Shown: positions 18,018 to 26,610, numbered from the stretch's first letter. The stretch: 43,083 bases of DNA from CAWEYO01 sp963813315 (GCA_963813315.1 CAWEYO010000009.1:1-43083), one strand, 5' to 3'. Numbers and translations: made by a program. The notes: generated by a model from the sequence alone, not told the origin.

Positions 18018-20003
18018 TCAGTCGCTCGTTTCCACAAACCGCGCCAGCACCATGCCGTCGGTTACCTGGGTTCCTTCGGTGACGATCTCCGCAAGTACGC
18101 CGTCATGCGGCGCGGCGATGGTGTGCTCCATCTTCATTGCTTCAAGCACCAGCAGCGGCTGGCCCTTGGCCACCGTGTCGCCCGACGCGGCACGAACCAC
18201 CTTGACGATACCCGGCATCGGCGCCCGCATGCTGTCGCCCCCGCCGGCTGCATCGGCGGACTGGCCGAGCGGATCGGGAACGGCGAAGCTGTAGGCCTGG
18301 CCGGCGCTGAACAGCGTGACATGGCCCGGCCAGAGCGCGACACCAATCCCGTTCTCGTCGCTCGACTTGCTTTCGGCGCTTGGGGCGGCAAGCGTGTAGG
18401 TGTGCCCGCCTTCGCCGAGCGATACGTCGAAGCGGCCGTCGGTTCGCGGGGCGATGTGAGCCGCAATAACATCGTCGCCGGCTTTCAGGCTGGCGCGCCG
18501 GGCGACCGGATGAAAATGCGCATAGCCGGAAATCGCCCCCCAGGGGTCCGCCTCGCTGAGCCTCGACCGGGCGCCCGAAGCGACAAGCGCTGCCATGGCG
18601 ATCACCGCCTCGCCCGGCAGCCGGGTCTTCGTCAATGCGTCCTGTTTGCGGCCGATCAGGCCGGTATCGACGTCGCCAGCCGCGAAATCGGCATCGCGGG
18701 CCAGCTCCGACAGGAAGGTAATGTTGGTGACCGAACCGGCGATCTGCGTGCCTGTCAAGGCAAGGTCGAGCGCACGGAGCGCGGCAGGGCGATCCTCGGC
18801 ATGGACGACGAGCTTGGCGATCATCGGATCGTAGAAGGGAGAAATCGCGTCACCAGCGCGAACGCCGGTCTCCACCCTGAGCTCGGCATGGGGAGGTGCT
18901 GCTTCCGGAAATTCAAGGTGATGCAACGTCCCGGTCGCGGGAAGGAACCCCCTGGCGGGATCCTCGGCGTAGATGCGCGCTTCGAAGGCGTGACCGGACA
19001 GTGCAATCTGGTTTTGCGATTTCGGCAAGGCCTCACCAGCTGCAACACGCAACTGCCACTCGACGAGGTCGATGCCGGTCACCATTTCGGTCACCGGGTG
19101 CTCGACCTGCAGCCTCGTGTTCATCTCCATGAACCAGAAGCGGTCTGCCTTGAGCCCGTTCGACGCGTCGACGATGAATTCGACGGTGCCCGCGCCGGAA
19201 TATTTGATCGCCTTGGCCGCCTTCACGGCAGCGGCGGTCATGGCGGCGCGCATTTCTCTTGTCATGCCGGGGGCAGGGGCCTCCTCGATCACCTTCTGGT
19301 GCCTGCGTTGCGCCGAGCAGTCGCGCTCGAAGAGGTGAACGGCATTGCCGTGATTGTCGCCGAACACCTGAACTTCGATGTGGCGCGGTGTGTCGACGTA
19401 TTTCTCGACCAGCACCCGATCGTCACCGAAGGCGGCCTTCGCCTCGCGTCGGGCGCCGGCGAGCGCGTCCGCGAAATCGTCCGGCCTGTCGACACGACGC
19501 ATTCCCTTGCCGCCACCGCCGGCGCGCGCCTTAATCAGAACCGGAAACCCGATCTCGCGCGCCTTGCTTGCAAGCAGAACCAGCTCCTGCCCGTCCCCAT
19601 GGTAGCCGGGAACGACCGGTACGCCTGCCTTCTCCATCAGGCGCTTGGCCGCGTCCTTCAGTCCCATTGCCCGGATCGATGCGCCGGATGGCCCGATGAA
19701 GGTTAGTCCTGCCGCTTCCACGGCATCGACGAAATCGGGGTTTTCGGACAGGAAACCGTAGCCCGGATGGATCGCCTGGGCGCGGGTTTTCTCCGCCGCC
19801 GCGATGATCTTTTCGCCGCGAAGATAGCTTTCGCCGACCGGGGAGGGGCCGATATGCACAGCCTCGTCCGCCATTGCGACATGCAGGGAGCGCAGGTCGG
19901 CATCCGAATAGACCGCGACTGTCTTGATGCCCATGCGGCGCGCCGACCGGATGACCCGGCAGGCGATCTCGCCGCGATTGGCAATCAGGATTTTGGAGAA
20001 CAT
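18018..20003 (-). CDS. mccA: Methylcrotonyl-CoA carboxylase alpha chain (biotin carboxylase plus biotin carrier)
   Basis: Carries out the ATP-dependent carboxylation of biotin and carries the biotin for 3-methylcrotonyl-CoA carboxylation in leucine breakdown. The N-terminal 450 residues are the biotin carboxylase (FSKILIANRGEIACRVIRSA, the ATP loop ARAGGGGKGM, and EMNTRLQVEHPVTE). A linker domain follows, and the C-terminal biotinyl domain has EAMKMEH with the biotin lysine at K624. The 661 residues match MccA; propionyl-CoA carboxylase alpha is a close relative, but the nearby mccB and isovaleryl-CoA dehydrogenase genes favour leucine catabolism. It is separated from mccB by three other genes, and a palindromic element lies just before its start. 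Confidence 0.93.
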   Translation of the reverse strand: MFSKILIANRGEIACRVIRSARRMGIKTVAVYSDADLRSLHVAMADEAVHIGPSPVGESYLRGEKIIAAAEKTRAQAIHPGYGFLSENPDFVDAVEAAGLTFIGPSGASIRAMGLKDAAKRLMEKAGVPVVPGYHGDGQELVLLASKAREIGFPVLIKARAGGGGKGMRRVDRPDDFADALAGARREAKAAFGDDRVLVEKYVDTPRHIEVQVFGDNHGNAVHLFERDCSAQRRHQKVIEEAPAPGMTREMRAAMTAAAVKAAKAIKYSGAGTVEFIVDASNGLKADRFWFMEMNTRLQVEHPVTEMVTGIDLVEWQLRVAAGEALPKSQNQIALSGHAFEARIYAEDPARGFLPATGTLHHLEFPEAAPPHAELRVETGVRAGDAISPFYDPMIAKLVVHAEDRPAALRALDLALTGTQIAGSVTNITFLSELARDADFAAGDVDTGLIGRKQDALTKTRLPGEAVIAMAALVASGARSRLSEADPWGAISGYAHFHPVARRASLKAGDDVIAAHIAPRTDGRFDVSLGEGGHTYTLAAPSAESKSSDENGIGVALWPGHVTLFSAGQAYSFAVPDPLGQSADAAGGGDSMRAPMPGIVKVVRAASGDTVAKGQPLLVLEAMKMEHTIAAPHDGVLAEIVTEGTQVTDGMVLARFVETSD

Positions 20004-20021
20004 GGCCCCTCCTGCTTTTCT

Positions 20022-20127
20022 AGAGCGGCGGACGCTTTTTCGGAGTCAGCGCCGCCGCTCTATCTCTTTGTTTGAACATCGGATTTTTCCCGAAACCGGT
20101 TCCCACTTTCGGGTCCGATGCTCTAGG
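20022..20127. repeat. Rhizobial-type palindromic intergenic element, copy B
   Basis: The left part is a palindrome with AGAGCGGCGG (from 20022) facing GCCGCCGCTCT (to 20061). The right part (20068-20126) is a second copy of the core seen at 13831-13889: TTTGTTTGAACATCGGATTT, CCCGAAACCGGTTCCCACTT and a closing GATGCTCTAG. It lies between the VOC gene and mccA, both on the minus strand, so a transcript running from one to the other would carry it. Confidence 0.8.
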
Positions 20128-20135
20128 CTCGATCG

Positions 20136-20897
20136 TCAGCGGCGGAGGGCCACCAGCGAAAACATCGCGCCCTGAGGATCGGCGCAGTTCACGATCCAGC
20201 TTCCGCCGGGCACTTCCATCGGACCCATGAGCACCTTGCCGTTATTCTGTGTGACCCGCGCCGCCGCAGCGTCGATCGCATCAACATTGAAATAATAGCC
20301 CCAGGCCGGGACTGGCATTTGCGCCGGCTTGTTCATCATCCCGCCGGCCTGCTGGCCGTTGATCGCGAACAACTGGTAGGTACCCATATCGCCCATGTCG
20401 ATCGCCTGGTCCTTCGTCCAGCCGAACTGGCTGGCGTAGAAATCGAATGCCTTTTCCCAGTCCACCGCGTAAAGCTCACGCCAGCCAACGGTGCCCGGCG
20501 TACCGGCCGCGGGCTGGGGGCCAGCATCGCCCGTCGGTTGAAACAGCATGAACACAGCACCCTGCGGATCGGCGACGACCGAAAAGCGGCCGACACTTGG
20601 AATATCGCTCGGGGCGCGGAACACATTGCCGCCCGCCGTCTTCACCGCCTCCGTCGCCTTGTCCACGTCGGCTGCGAAGATGTAGCCCATCCAGGCAGGC
20701 CTTGCGCCCATCGCCTTTGCCTCTTCGGGCAAGGTCATCAGGCCGACGGCCGGGGCGTCAGCTGCCTTGCCGATAACGTAGGGCATGTCGCCCGGCATGT
20801 TTTCGGTTTCCCAGCCGATGACGGCTTTATAGAACGTCTCCGCTGCTGCAAGGTCGGAGGTCATGAGTTCGTACCATACGAAGGGTGAGGCGGGCAT
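20136..20897 (-). CDS. VOC family protein with two glyoxalase-like domains
   Basis: 253 residues made of two vicinal-oxygen-chelate modules. The first starts PFVWYELMTSDLAAAETFY, and the second starts VGWRELYAVDWEKAFDFYAS near residue 137. Each ends with an ADPQGA...F segment (ADPQGAVFMLF and ADPQGAMFSLV). Proteins of this kind are annotated as glyoxalase or bleomycin-resistance-like; the substrate is unknown. The start has a good ribosome-binding site (GGAGAAAGATT before the ATG). It lies between the macrodomain gene and mccA on the same strand, with a palindromic repeat before mccA, so membership in the leucine operon is doubtful. Confidence 0.88.
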   Translation of the reverse strand: MPASPFVWYELMTSDLAAAETFYKAVIGWETENMPGDMPYVIGKAADAPAVGLMTLPEEAKAMGARPAWMGYIFAADVDKATEAVKTAGGNVFRAPSDIPSVGRFSVVADPQGAVFMLFQPTGDAGPQPAAGTPGTVGWRELYAVDWEKAFDFYASQFGWTKDQAIDMGDMGTYQLFAINGQQAGGMMNKPAQMPVPAWGYYFNVDAIDAAAARVTQNNGKVLMGPMEVPGGSWIVNCADPQGAMFSLVALRR

Positions 20898-21087
20898 AAT
20901 CTTTCTCCTTAAATTGCTGAAACAGCATCGGTTTTCTCGTGCGCTGACAGTGGTTTATGCGAGAGCCGTCCCGCACACAACGCAGTATCGAAATGTAGTG
21001 CTGCGCTCCCCGCTTTCACGGTTGATCAATCTCAATTTTCATGACGCAATAGTGACGTTGCGAGCGACGCCCCGAAGCACTATCGGC

Positions 21088-21636
21088 CTATCCCTTCAAT
21101 GCCGCAATCTCAGTCAGATGGTGCAGGCTTGTCGCGTCGTCGAAACCGACAAAGATGACCTTTTCCGGCAGCTGGTTGGCCCGCAGGAAACTCGCGACGG
21201 TAAGCACGGCAATCCGTGCAGCCTCATCCTTCGGATAGCCGTAGACGCCGGTCGAAATCGCGGGAAACGCGACTGACGTACACTGATGGTTACGCGCGAG
21301 TTCGAGTGCGCGTCGATAGCAGGAGGCAAGCAGGTCCGCCTCGCAGCGGGAGCCTCCTTGCCAGACCGGTCCGACGGTGTGAATCACGTGCCGCGCCGGC
21401 AAGCGGTAGGCGGCGGTGATTTTGGCATCGCCCGTATCGCAGCCGCCGAGCGTGCGGCATTCATCGAGAAGTTCCGGCCCAGCCGCGCGATGGATGGCGC
21501 CGTCAACCCCGCCGCCTCCGAGCAACGAGCTGTTTGCGGCGTTGACGATCGCATCGACGGCAAGCGTGGTAATGTCGGCGGTGAGTACGGAGAGGCGAGG
21601 GGACATTGGTCCGTCCAAAAAGCTGGCGGGGGACAT
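21088..21636 (-). CDS. Macrodomain protein, O-acetyl-ADP-ribose deacetylase-like
   Basis: 182 residues, a single macrodomain. The ADP-ribose-binding elements are VDAIVNAANSSLLGGGGVDG (N-terminal loop), HVIHTVGPVW, and the glycine-rich loop AFPAISTGVYGYPKDEAA, as in YmdB-type deacetylases. It is cytosolic. Members remove the acetyl group from O-acetyl-ADP-ribose or ADP-ribose from acidic residues. Two starts are possible: 21636, with GGGGAG upstream, or the second methionine at 21606, where the conserved fold begins. It lies between the DUF1993 and VOC genes on the same strand. Confidence 0.93.
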   Translation of the reverse strand: MSPASFLDGPMSPRLSVLTADITTLAVDAIVNAANSSLLGGGGVDGAIHRAAGPELLDECRTLGGCDTGDAKITAAYRLPARHVIHTVGPVWQGGSRCEADLLASCYRRALELARNHQCTSVAFPAISTGVYGYPKDEAARIAVLTVASFLRANQLPEKVIFVGFDDATSLHHLTEIAALKG

Positions 21637-21693
21637 TTTACCGCTCCCCGCTCAGATACCAAGGCCTGCCCCTGGGAAGCTTCAGTCCCAGCT

Positions 21694-22200
21694 TCAATTT
21701 GCGCCGAGGAAATCGAACTTGCCGAGCGGCACGCCCTTATGCCGGAGGATGGCGTAGGCCGTGGTGGCGTGGAAGTAGAAATTCGGGAGTGCGAAACCAA
21801 GCACATAGTCGCGGCCTGCGAAATTGAAGGTGCGAGGACCGGCCTTGAACTCGATTTCCGCCGTCTCCCGCCCTGCAAACGCATCGGCCGGCACCGCTTT
21901 CAGGTAGTCCACGGTCGCCTTGATGCGGGCCTGTAGTTCGTCGAAGGTGGCTTCGGTGTCGGCCATCGGCACGGCCCCTTGCTGAGCCACGCGCACGGCA
22001 AGAAAACGCGCCGTGTCCGATGCACGCTGAACCTGCGCGGTCAGCGGATACATATCGTCAATCAGCCGTGCGTTCAGCAGTTCTTCGTGCGCCATGCCCT
22101 TCTCCTCGGCAAAGGCTTTGGCCTTGTCGAGGTTTTTGGAAAGAATGCCGAAGGCGCGGATGAAGACGGGGATCGTGACGTCGTAGAGAGAAAGTGTCAT
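21694..22200 (-). CDS. DUF1993 family protein
   Basis: 168 residues that fit DUF1993, alpha-helical proteins related to DinB-type four-helix bundles. Typical stretches are LYDVTIPVFIRAFGILSKNL at the start, LIDDMYPLTAQVQRASD in the middle and LPNFYFHATTAYAILRHKGV near the C-terminus. No signal peptide or membrane segment is present. The biochemical role is unknown. It lies 130 bp downstream of mccB and about 60 bp upstream of the macrodomain gene, all on the minus strand. Confidence 0.9.
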   Translation of the reverse strand: MTLSLYDVTIPVFIRAFGILSKNLDKAKAFAEEKGMAHEELLNARLIDDMYPLTAQVQRASDTARFLAVRVAQQGAVPMADTEATFDELQARIKATVDYLKAVPADAFAGRETAEIEFKAGPRTFNFAGRDYVLGFALPNFYFHATTAYAILRHKGVPLGKFDFLGAN

Positions 22201-22330
22201 GCGAGTATCCTGGATTGGATTGATCCTGGCTTCTATCGTTCCCTTGGCGGGAAAGAAAGCGATTTCAAGACTTTAGTCAGGGCAAATCGAAGGGCGCAAC
22301 AGGATACATGGACCGACCCTTGACATTTCC

Positions 22331-23938
22331 CTACATCCTGAACACGCCGAATTTCGTTTGCGGCACGGGTGCGTTGAGGGCGGCGGACAGTGAAAGCGCA
22401 AGCACTTCGCGCGTTCTGGCCGGGTCGATGATGCCGTCGTCCCAGAGCCGGGCAGATGAATAGAGCGGGTGGCCCTCACGTTCGTATTTCTCGAGGATCG
22501 GCTGTCGGAATTCAGCCTCCTCCTGGTGCGACCAACGTCCACCTTTCCGTTCGATGCCCTCGCGCTTGACAAGTGCCAGCACAGTCGCCGCCTGCTCGCC
22601 GCCCATCACTGAAATTCGGGCGTTTGGCCACATCCAAAGGAACCTCGGAGAATAGGCGCGGCCGCACATTCCGTAGTTGCCGGCGCCGAATGAGCCGCCG
22701 ATGATCATCGTCACTTTCGGCACCTGTGCGGTGGCAACCGCGGTTACCAGCTTGGCTCCGTCCTTGGCGATGCCGCCGGCCTCGTATTTGCGGCCGACCA
22801 TGAAGCCGGTGATGTTCTGCAGGAAGACAAGCGGGATCCTGCGCTGGCAGCAGAGCTCGATGAAATGTGCTCCCTTTTGCGCGCTTTCGGAGAACAGCAC
22901 GCCGTTGTTGGCAAGGATGCCCACGGGGATGCCGTAAAGATGGGCGAAGCCGGTGACCAGCGTCGTGCCGAAATTCTGCTTGAACTCGTCAAGTTCCGAA
23001 CCGTCGACCACACGCGCAATCACTTCACGGACATCGTAGGGCTGGCGAAGGTCGGACGGGATGACGCCGTAGATCTCATCCGCCGCATAGTTCGGCGCGA
23101 GCGGTTGGCGAAGGACCAGCCCGGTCTCCTTCTTGCGGTTCAGGTTTCTGACAATGCGCCGCGCGATTGCAAGCGCGTGCTCGTCGTCCATCGCGTAATG
23201 GTCGGCAACGCCGGATTCGCGCGTGTGAAGATCAGCACCTCCCAGTTCTTCGGCGCTCACGTCCTCGCCCGTTGCCGCCTTGACCAGCGGAGGGCCGCCC
23301 AGAAAGATCGTGGCCTGTTTCCTGACCATGATCGTTTCGTCCGACATCGCCGGAACATAGGCGCCGCCCGCCGTGCATGATCCCATGACGCAGGCGATCT
23401 GGGGAATGCCGGCAGCCGACATGTTGGCCTGGTTGTAAAAGATGCGGCCGAAATGCTCGCGATCAGGAAACACCTCGTCCTGGTTTGGCAAATTGGCGCC
23501 TCCGGAGTCGACCAGATAGAGGCACGGCAGATTGTTCTGCAGCGCGATCTCCTGCGCCCGTAGATGCTTTTTCACCGTCAGAGGATAGTAGGTGCCGCCC
23601 TTCACCGTGGCGTCATTGACGACGATGACCACCTCGCGGCCCTCGATCCGCCCTATGCCGGCAATGATGCCGGCGGCTGCAATGTCGCCGCCATACATGT
23701 CCCACGCTGCAAACTGGCCGATCTCGAGAAACGGCGAGCCCGGATCGAGCAACTGCGCCAGGCGTTCGCGCGGCAGCAGCTTGCCCCGCGAACAATGCCG
23801 TTCGCGCGCCTCGTCTGGCCCGCCACGCTCGATCTTGGCGGCTTTGTCGCTGACGTCGGCAACGAGCCCGCGCATACGCTCGGCGTTTGCCTTGAATGCT
23901 TCGGAGGAGGGGGAGACTTGGGATTGGAGGATGGTCAT
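22331..23938 (-). CDS. mccB: Methylcrotonyl-CoA carboxylase beta chain (carboxyltransferase)
   Basis: Transfers the carboxyl group from biotin to 3-methylcrotonyl-CoA, the third committed step of leucine degradation. The 535 residues match MccB. Typical elements are RGKLLPRERLAQLLDPGSPF, GGTYYPLTVKKHLRAQEIA, YLVDSGGANLPNQDEVFPDR, GSCTAGGAYVPAMSDE, and in the second crotonase-like half FLQNITGFMVGRKYEAGGI and GGSFGAGNYGMCGRA. The EVFPDREHFGRIFYNQA stretch separates it from propionyl-CoA carboxylase beta chains. The ATG is only 7 bp after the stop of the vapC-like toxin gene, so mccB is probably transcribed through the toxin-antitoxin pair. Confidence 0.95.
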   Translation of the reverse strand: MTILQSQVSPSSEAFKANAERMRGLVADVSDKAAKIERGGPDEARERHCSRGKLLPRERLAQLLDPGSPFLEIGQFAAWDMYGGDIAAAGIIAGIGRIEGREVVIVVNDATVKGGTYYPLTVKKHLRAQEIALQNNLPCLYLVDSGGANLPNQDEVFPDREHFGRIFYNQANMSAAGIPQIACVMGSCTAGGAYVPAMSDETIMVRKQATIFLGGPPLVKAATGEDVSAEELGGADLHTRESGVADHYAMDDEHALAIARRIVRNLNRKKETGLVLRQPLAPNYAADEIYGVIPSDLRQPYDVREVIARVVDGSELDEFKQNFGTTLVTGFAHLYGIPVGILANNGVLFSESAQKGAHFIELCCQRRIPLVFLQNITGFMVGRKYEAGGIAKDGAKLVTAVATAQVPKVTMIIGGSFGAGNYGMCGRAYSPRFLWMWPNARISVMGGEQAATVLALVKREGIERKGGRWSHQEEAEFRQPILEKYEREGHPLYSSARLWDDGIIDPARTREVLALSLSAALNAPVPQTKFGVFRM

Positions 23939-23945
23939 TTGCCAC

Positions 23946-24329
23946 TCAGCGGATGATTTCGATCTTGCAGCCGACCTGAAGATCGCCCCAGTTACGGTCG
24001 GCTGTCACCGCGACTGCGTTCTCCTGCAGCGCCAGGGCCAGGCATGCCCTGTCTCCTAGCGAAAGACCGCGTTGTCTGGTTGTCCGCCTAAGCTCCGCAG
24101 CGCGTTTGGCCAGCGTGGCATCGAATGCGATCAAGTTGATGTTGAAGTACGTGACGAATTCGCTTGCGGCCTTCCCCGGAAAATCGCGGTCAATACATCG
24201 GGTAAGAATTTCCGTCAGATTGACAACGCTCAACATCGCTCCGTTGGCCACCGCGACCACGCGTTCCGAGGCCCGTTCCGAAAAAATCACTGCAAGAATA
24301 GCCGATGTATCCAGCACAACAGGCATCAT
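23946..24329 (-). CDS. VapC-like PIN-domain toxin
   Basis: Predicted metal-dependent RNase toxin of a type II toxin-antitoxin pair, 127 residues. The acidic residues of the PIN active site are present: D in VVLDTSAI, E in VVNLTEIL, D in LSLGDRACLALA and D in AVTADRNWGDL. Its ATG overlaps the stop of the antitoxin gene (ATGA at 24326-24329), the usual coupling in vapBC pairs. It ends 7 bp before mccB. The RNA target cannot be predicted from the sequence. Confidence 0.93.
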   Translation of the reverse strand: MMPVVLDTSAILAVIFSERASERVVAVANGAMLSVVNLTEILTRCIDRDFPGKAASEFVTYFNINLIAFDATLAKRAAELRRTTRQRGLSLGDRACLALALQENAVAVTADRNWGDLQVGCKIEIIR

Positions 24330-24712
24330 TTGCGACCCTTAACGCGTTTGTCATACGTTTCCTGCCATGTACGCTCTTCCTCATCCTCGCGCGCAACTTC
24401 TGCGTACTTGTCCGCAAGGAACTCGTCCACCACGCTCTCACCAGGTTTCTTATAGTTGCGTGCGAGCGCCTGAATTCGGCGCAGTGCAACCATCGGCGAT
24501 ATGATCCGGAATTCACCATCGACAATTTCGGCGGTGACCATATCTCCCGGCTTGACCATCATTGCGGCCCGCATCTCCGCAGGGATTACAACTCGGCCGC
24601 CATCGCCGATTTTGAGCTTCTGTGGCTCGACATTGGCAATCGCGTCATTTGCGCCTTGGAATTGCGGGGGCTCCTCCGAGAAACCATTATTCTCGATCTG
24701 ATGGATCATCAT
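24326..24712 (-). CDS. AbrB/MazE-family antitoxin (VapB-like)
   Basis: 128 residues from an ATG closely preceded by a perfect AGGAGG. The central domain KLKIGDGGRVVIPAEMRAAM followed by VKPGDMVTAEIVDGEFRI is an AbrB-type swapped-hairpin DNA-binding domain, here internal after about 30 residues. The charged C-terminal tail (EEERTWQETYDKR) would wrap the toxin. It lies upstream of the toxin gene with a 4-base overlap. An inverted repeat 22 bp before the start is a good candidate for its own operator. An earlier methionine at 24739 has no ribosome-binding site and would run into that repeat. Confidence 0.9.
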   Translation of the reverse strand: MMIHQIENNGFSEEPPQFQGANDAIANVEPQKLKIGDGGRVVIPAEMRAAMMVKPGDMVTAEIVDGEFRIISPMVALRRIQALARNYKKPGESVVDEFLADKYAEVAREDEEERTWQETYDKRVKGRK

Positions 24713-24733
24713 GGCCTCCTGTTTGAAACAGTA

Positions 24734-24757
24734 TGCCATTCGGATGAAAAAATGGCA
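24734..24757. promoter_or_regulatory. Candidate antitoxin operator (inverted repeat)
   Basis: TGCCATT and AATGGCA form a perfect inverted repeat with a 10 bp spacer, centred about 34 bp before the antitoxin start. Further TGCCATT (24772-24778) and TGCCAATT (from 24791) half-sites follow upstream. AbrB-type antitoxins normally repress their own operon through such repeats. Confidence 0.6.
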
Positions 24758-24797
24758 AATACCTATCTATGTGCCATTCTGGCCGAAGTATGCCAAT

Positions 24798-25961
24798 TCA
24801 TATCCGCTCCGCCATGATCTCCCTGCCGATCAGCCAGCGGCGAATTTCGCTGGTCCCTGCACCGATCTCGTAGAGCTTCGCGTCCCGAAGCAGGCGGCCT
24901 GTCGGATAGTCGTTGATATAGCCGTTGCCGCCTAGCAACTGGATCGCGTCCAGCGCCACGCGTGTCGCCCGCTCTGCGGCGAAGAGTACGCAGCCTGCCG
25001 CATCCTTGCGCGTCGTCTCGCCACGGTCGCAAGCGGCGGCGACGGAATAGACGTAGGCGCGACAGGCATTCATCGTTGCGTACATGTCGGCGAGCTTGCC
25101 CTGAACGAGCTGGAATTCACCGATGGGCTGGCCGAACTGCTGGCGTTCGTGGACGTAAGGAACGCCGACATCCATGCACGCTGCCATGATGCCGAGCGGC
25201 CCTCCTGCCAATACCACCCGTTCGTAGTCGAGGCCCGACATCAGCACTTCGACGCCTCGGCCTTCTTCGTGCAGCACATTTTCGAAAGGCACCTCCACGT
25301 TGTCGAATACCAGCTCGCCGGTGTTGGAGCCTCGCATGCCAAGCTTGTCCAGTTTCTGGGCAACCGAGAAACCCCTGGACTCCTTTTCGACGATAAAGGC
25401 GGTGATGCCGCGCGACTTGCGCTCTGGATCGGTCTTGGCATAGACCACCATAGTGTCGGCATCGGGGCCGTTTGTGATCCACATTTTGGTCCCGTTGAGC
25501 ACGAAACGGTCGTTTTTCTTTTCCGCGCTGAGCCGCATCGAGACAATGTCCGATCCCGATCCCGATTCTGACATCGCAAGGGCGCCGACTTTCTCGCCGC
25601 TGCACAGGCCGGGCATGTATTTCGCCTTCAGCTCCGGCTTTGCCCAACGGTTTATCTGGTTGACGCAGAGGTTCGAATGAGCACCATACGACAGCCCGAC
25701 AGACGCTGAGGCGCGGCTGATCTCCTCGACGGCAACGACATGCGCCAGATAACCCATCCCCGTGCCGCCATAGTCCGGATCGGCGGTGATGCCCAAAAGG
25801 CCGAGATCGCCAAGCTCCTTCCAAAGATGCGGAGGAAACTGGTTGCTCTGGTCAATGCCGGCGGCCAGCGGTGCGATACGGTCCTGCGCGAAGCGACGGA
25901 CCATATCCCGCAGCGCGTCGATGTCCTCACCAAGCCCGAAATTCATCGAATGCGTGTACAT
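24798..25961 (-). CDS. ivd: Isovaleryl-CoA dehydrogenase
   Basis: FAD enzyme that oxidises isovaleryl-CoA to 3-methylcrotonyl-CoA in leucine degradation, passing electrons to ETF. 387 residues from the ATG at 25961, which has GGGAG at normal spacing; an upstream in-frame start at 25994 would only add residues inside the preceding gene. The acyl-CoA dehydrogenase motifs are ITADPDYGGTGMGYLAHV, MSESGSGSDIVSM, MWITNGPDADTMVVYAKTD, LAGGPLGIMAACMDVGVPYV and the C-terminal QLLGGNGYINDYPTGRLLRD followed by YEIGAGTSEIRR. The LDYERVVLAGG stretch contains the glutamate placed as in IVD (in LDYER) rather than in the usual short-chain position. Its start overlaps the TetR gene by 35 bp. Confidence 0.95.
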   Translation of the reverse strand: MYTHSMNFGLGEDIDALRDMVRRFAQDRIAPLAAGIDQSNQFPPHLWKELGDLGLLGITADPDYGGTGMGYLAHVVAVEEISRASASVGLSYGAHSNLCVNQINRWAKPELKAKYMPGLCSGEKVGALAMSESGSGSDIVSMRLSAEKKNDRFVLNGTKMWITNGPDADTMVVYAKTDPERKSRGITAFIVEKESRGFSVAQKLDKLGMRGSNTGELVFDNVEVPFENVLHEEGRGVEVLMSGLDYERVVLAGGPLGIMAACMDVGVPYVHERQQFGQPIGEFQLVQGKLADMYATMNACRAYVYSVAAACDRGETTRKDAAGCVLFAAERATRVALDAIQLLGGNGYINDYPTGRLLRDAKLYEIGAGTSEIRRWLIGREIMAERI

Positions 25962-26571
25962 CGCGATTCTCCCTGGACGTTTCGGCACCGACAAGGCGCA
26001 TCGTCATTGCAAGATAGCTCTCGGTCACTTCTTCGACAGAGAGCCTTTCATCGGGGCGGAACCAAACGATGACGCCGGTCACCATCTGGATGATCGCCAT
26101 GGCGGTCATGGCGATATCGTCGATCGAAAAGACGCCGGCCTCGGCGCCGTCGCGCAAGATCTGGCGAAGTTCCTTTTCGTAAGCAGTCCGCAACCGCAGT
26201 ATATGGGTAAGATTTTCGCGCGACAGGCTGCGCAATTCCATGTTGGATACATGGGTCGAGTGACGGCGCTCGACATGGAAGCGGATGTGGTTGCCGACGA
26301 AGGCGGCAAGCCGCGTGGCAGGGCCCGCCGACGCCGGCCGCGCTTTGTCCCACGTCTCGGCCAGTCCCTCCATATGCTCGCGCATCAGGGTGAAAAGCAG
26401 ATCCTGCTTGGTCGGAAAATAGCGATAAAGGGCGCCGGCCTGCACGCCGATCCCGGCCGCAAGCTGGCGCATCGAGACTGCCTCGTATCCATGCCGCGCA
26501 ATCAGGTTTACCGCCGCATCGCGCAGCGCGGCTGCAGTTTTCTCGCCATCTGAACCGGTAGTGCGGGCCAT
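25927..26571 (-). CDS. TetR family transcriptional regulator
   Basis: 214 residues. The N-terminal helix-turn-helix runs from AALRDAAVNLIARHGYEAVS through MRQLAAGIGVQAGALYRYFP to TKQDLLFTLM (residues 13-62). The ligand-binding domain resembles regulators of acyl-CoA catabolism, where an acyl-CoA acts as inducer. The 3-prime end overlaps the isovaleryl-CoA dehydrogenase gene by 35 bp, so it is the first gene of that unit and very likely its regulator, in the role that LiuQ-type TetR proteins have in other proteobacteria. A palindrome with GAACGTTC about 40 bp upstream is a possible operator. Confidence 0.92.
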   Translation of the reverse strand: MARTTGSDGEKTAAALRDAAVNLIARHGYEAVSMRQLAAGIGVQAGALYRYFPTKQDLLFTLMREHMEGLAETWDKARPASAGPATRLAAFVGNHIRFHVERRHSTHVSNMELRSLSRENLTHILRLRTAYEKELRQILRDGAEAGVFSIDDIAMTAMAIIQMVTGVIVWFRPDERLSVEEVTESYLAMTMRLVGAETSRENRDVHAFDEFRAW

Positions 26572-26610
26572 TCTGCTCAGTGTCTCACATGTGTTGCCAC
26601 ATAATAAAAC

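Noticed and set aside
18105..19706. Plus-strand open frame of 533 codons
   Set aside because: Antisense to the biotin carboxylase domain of mccA.
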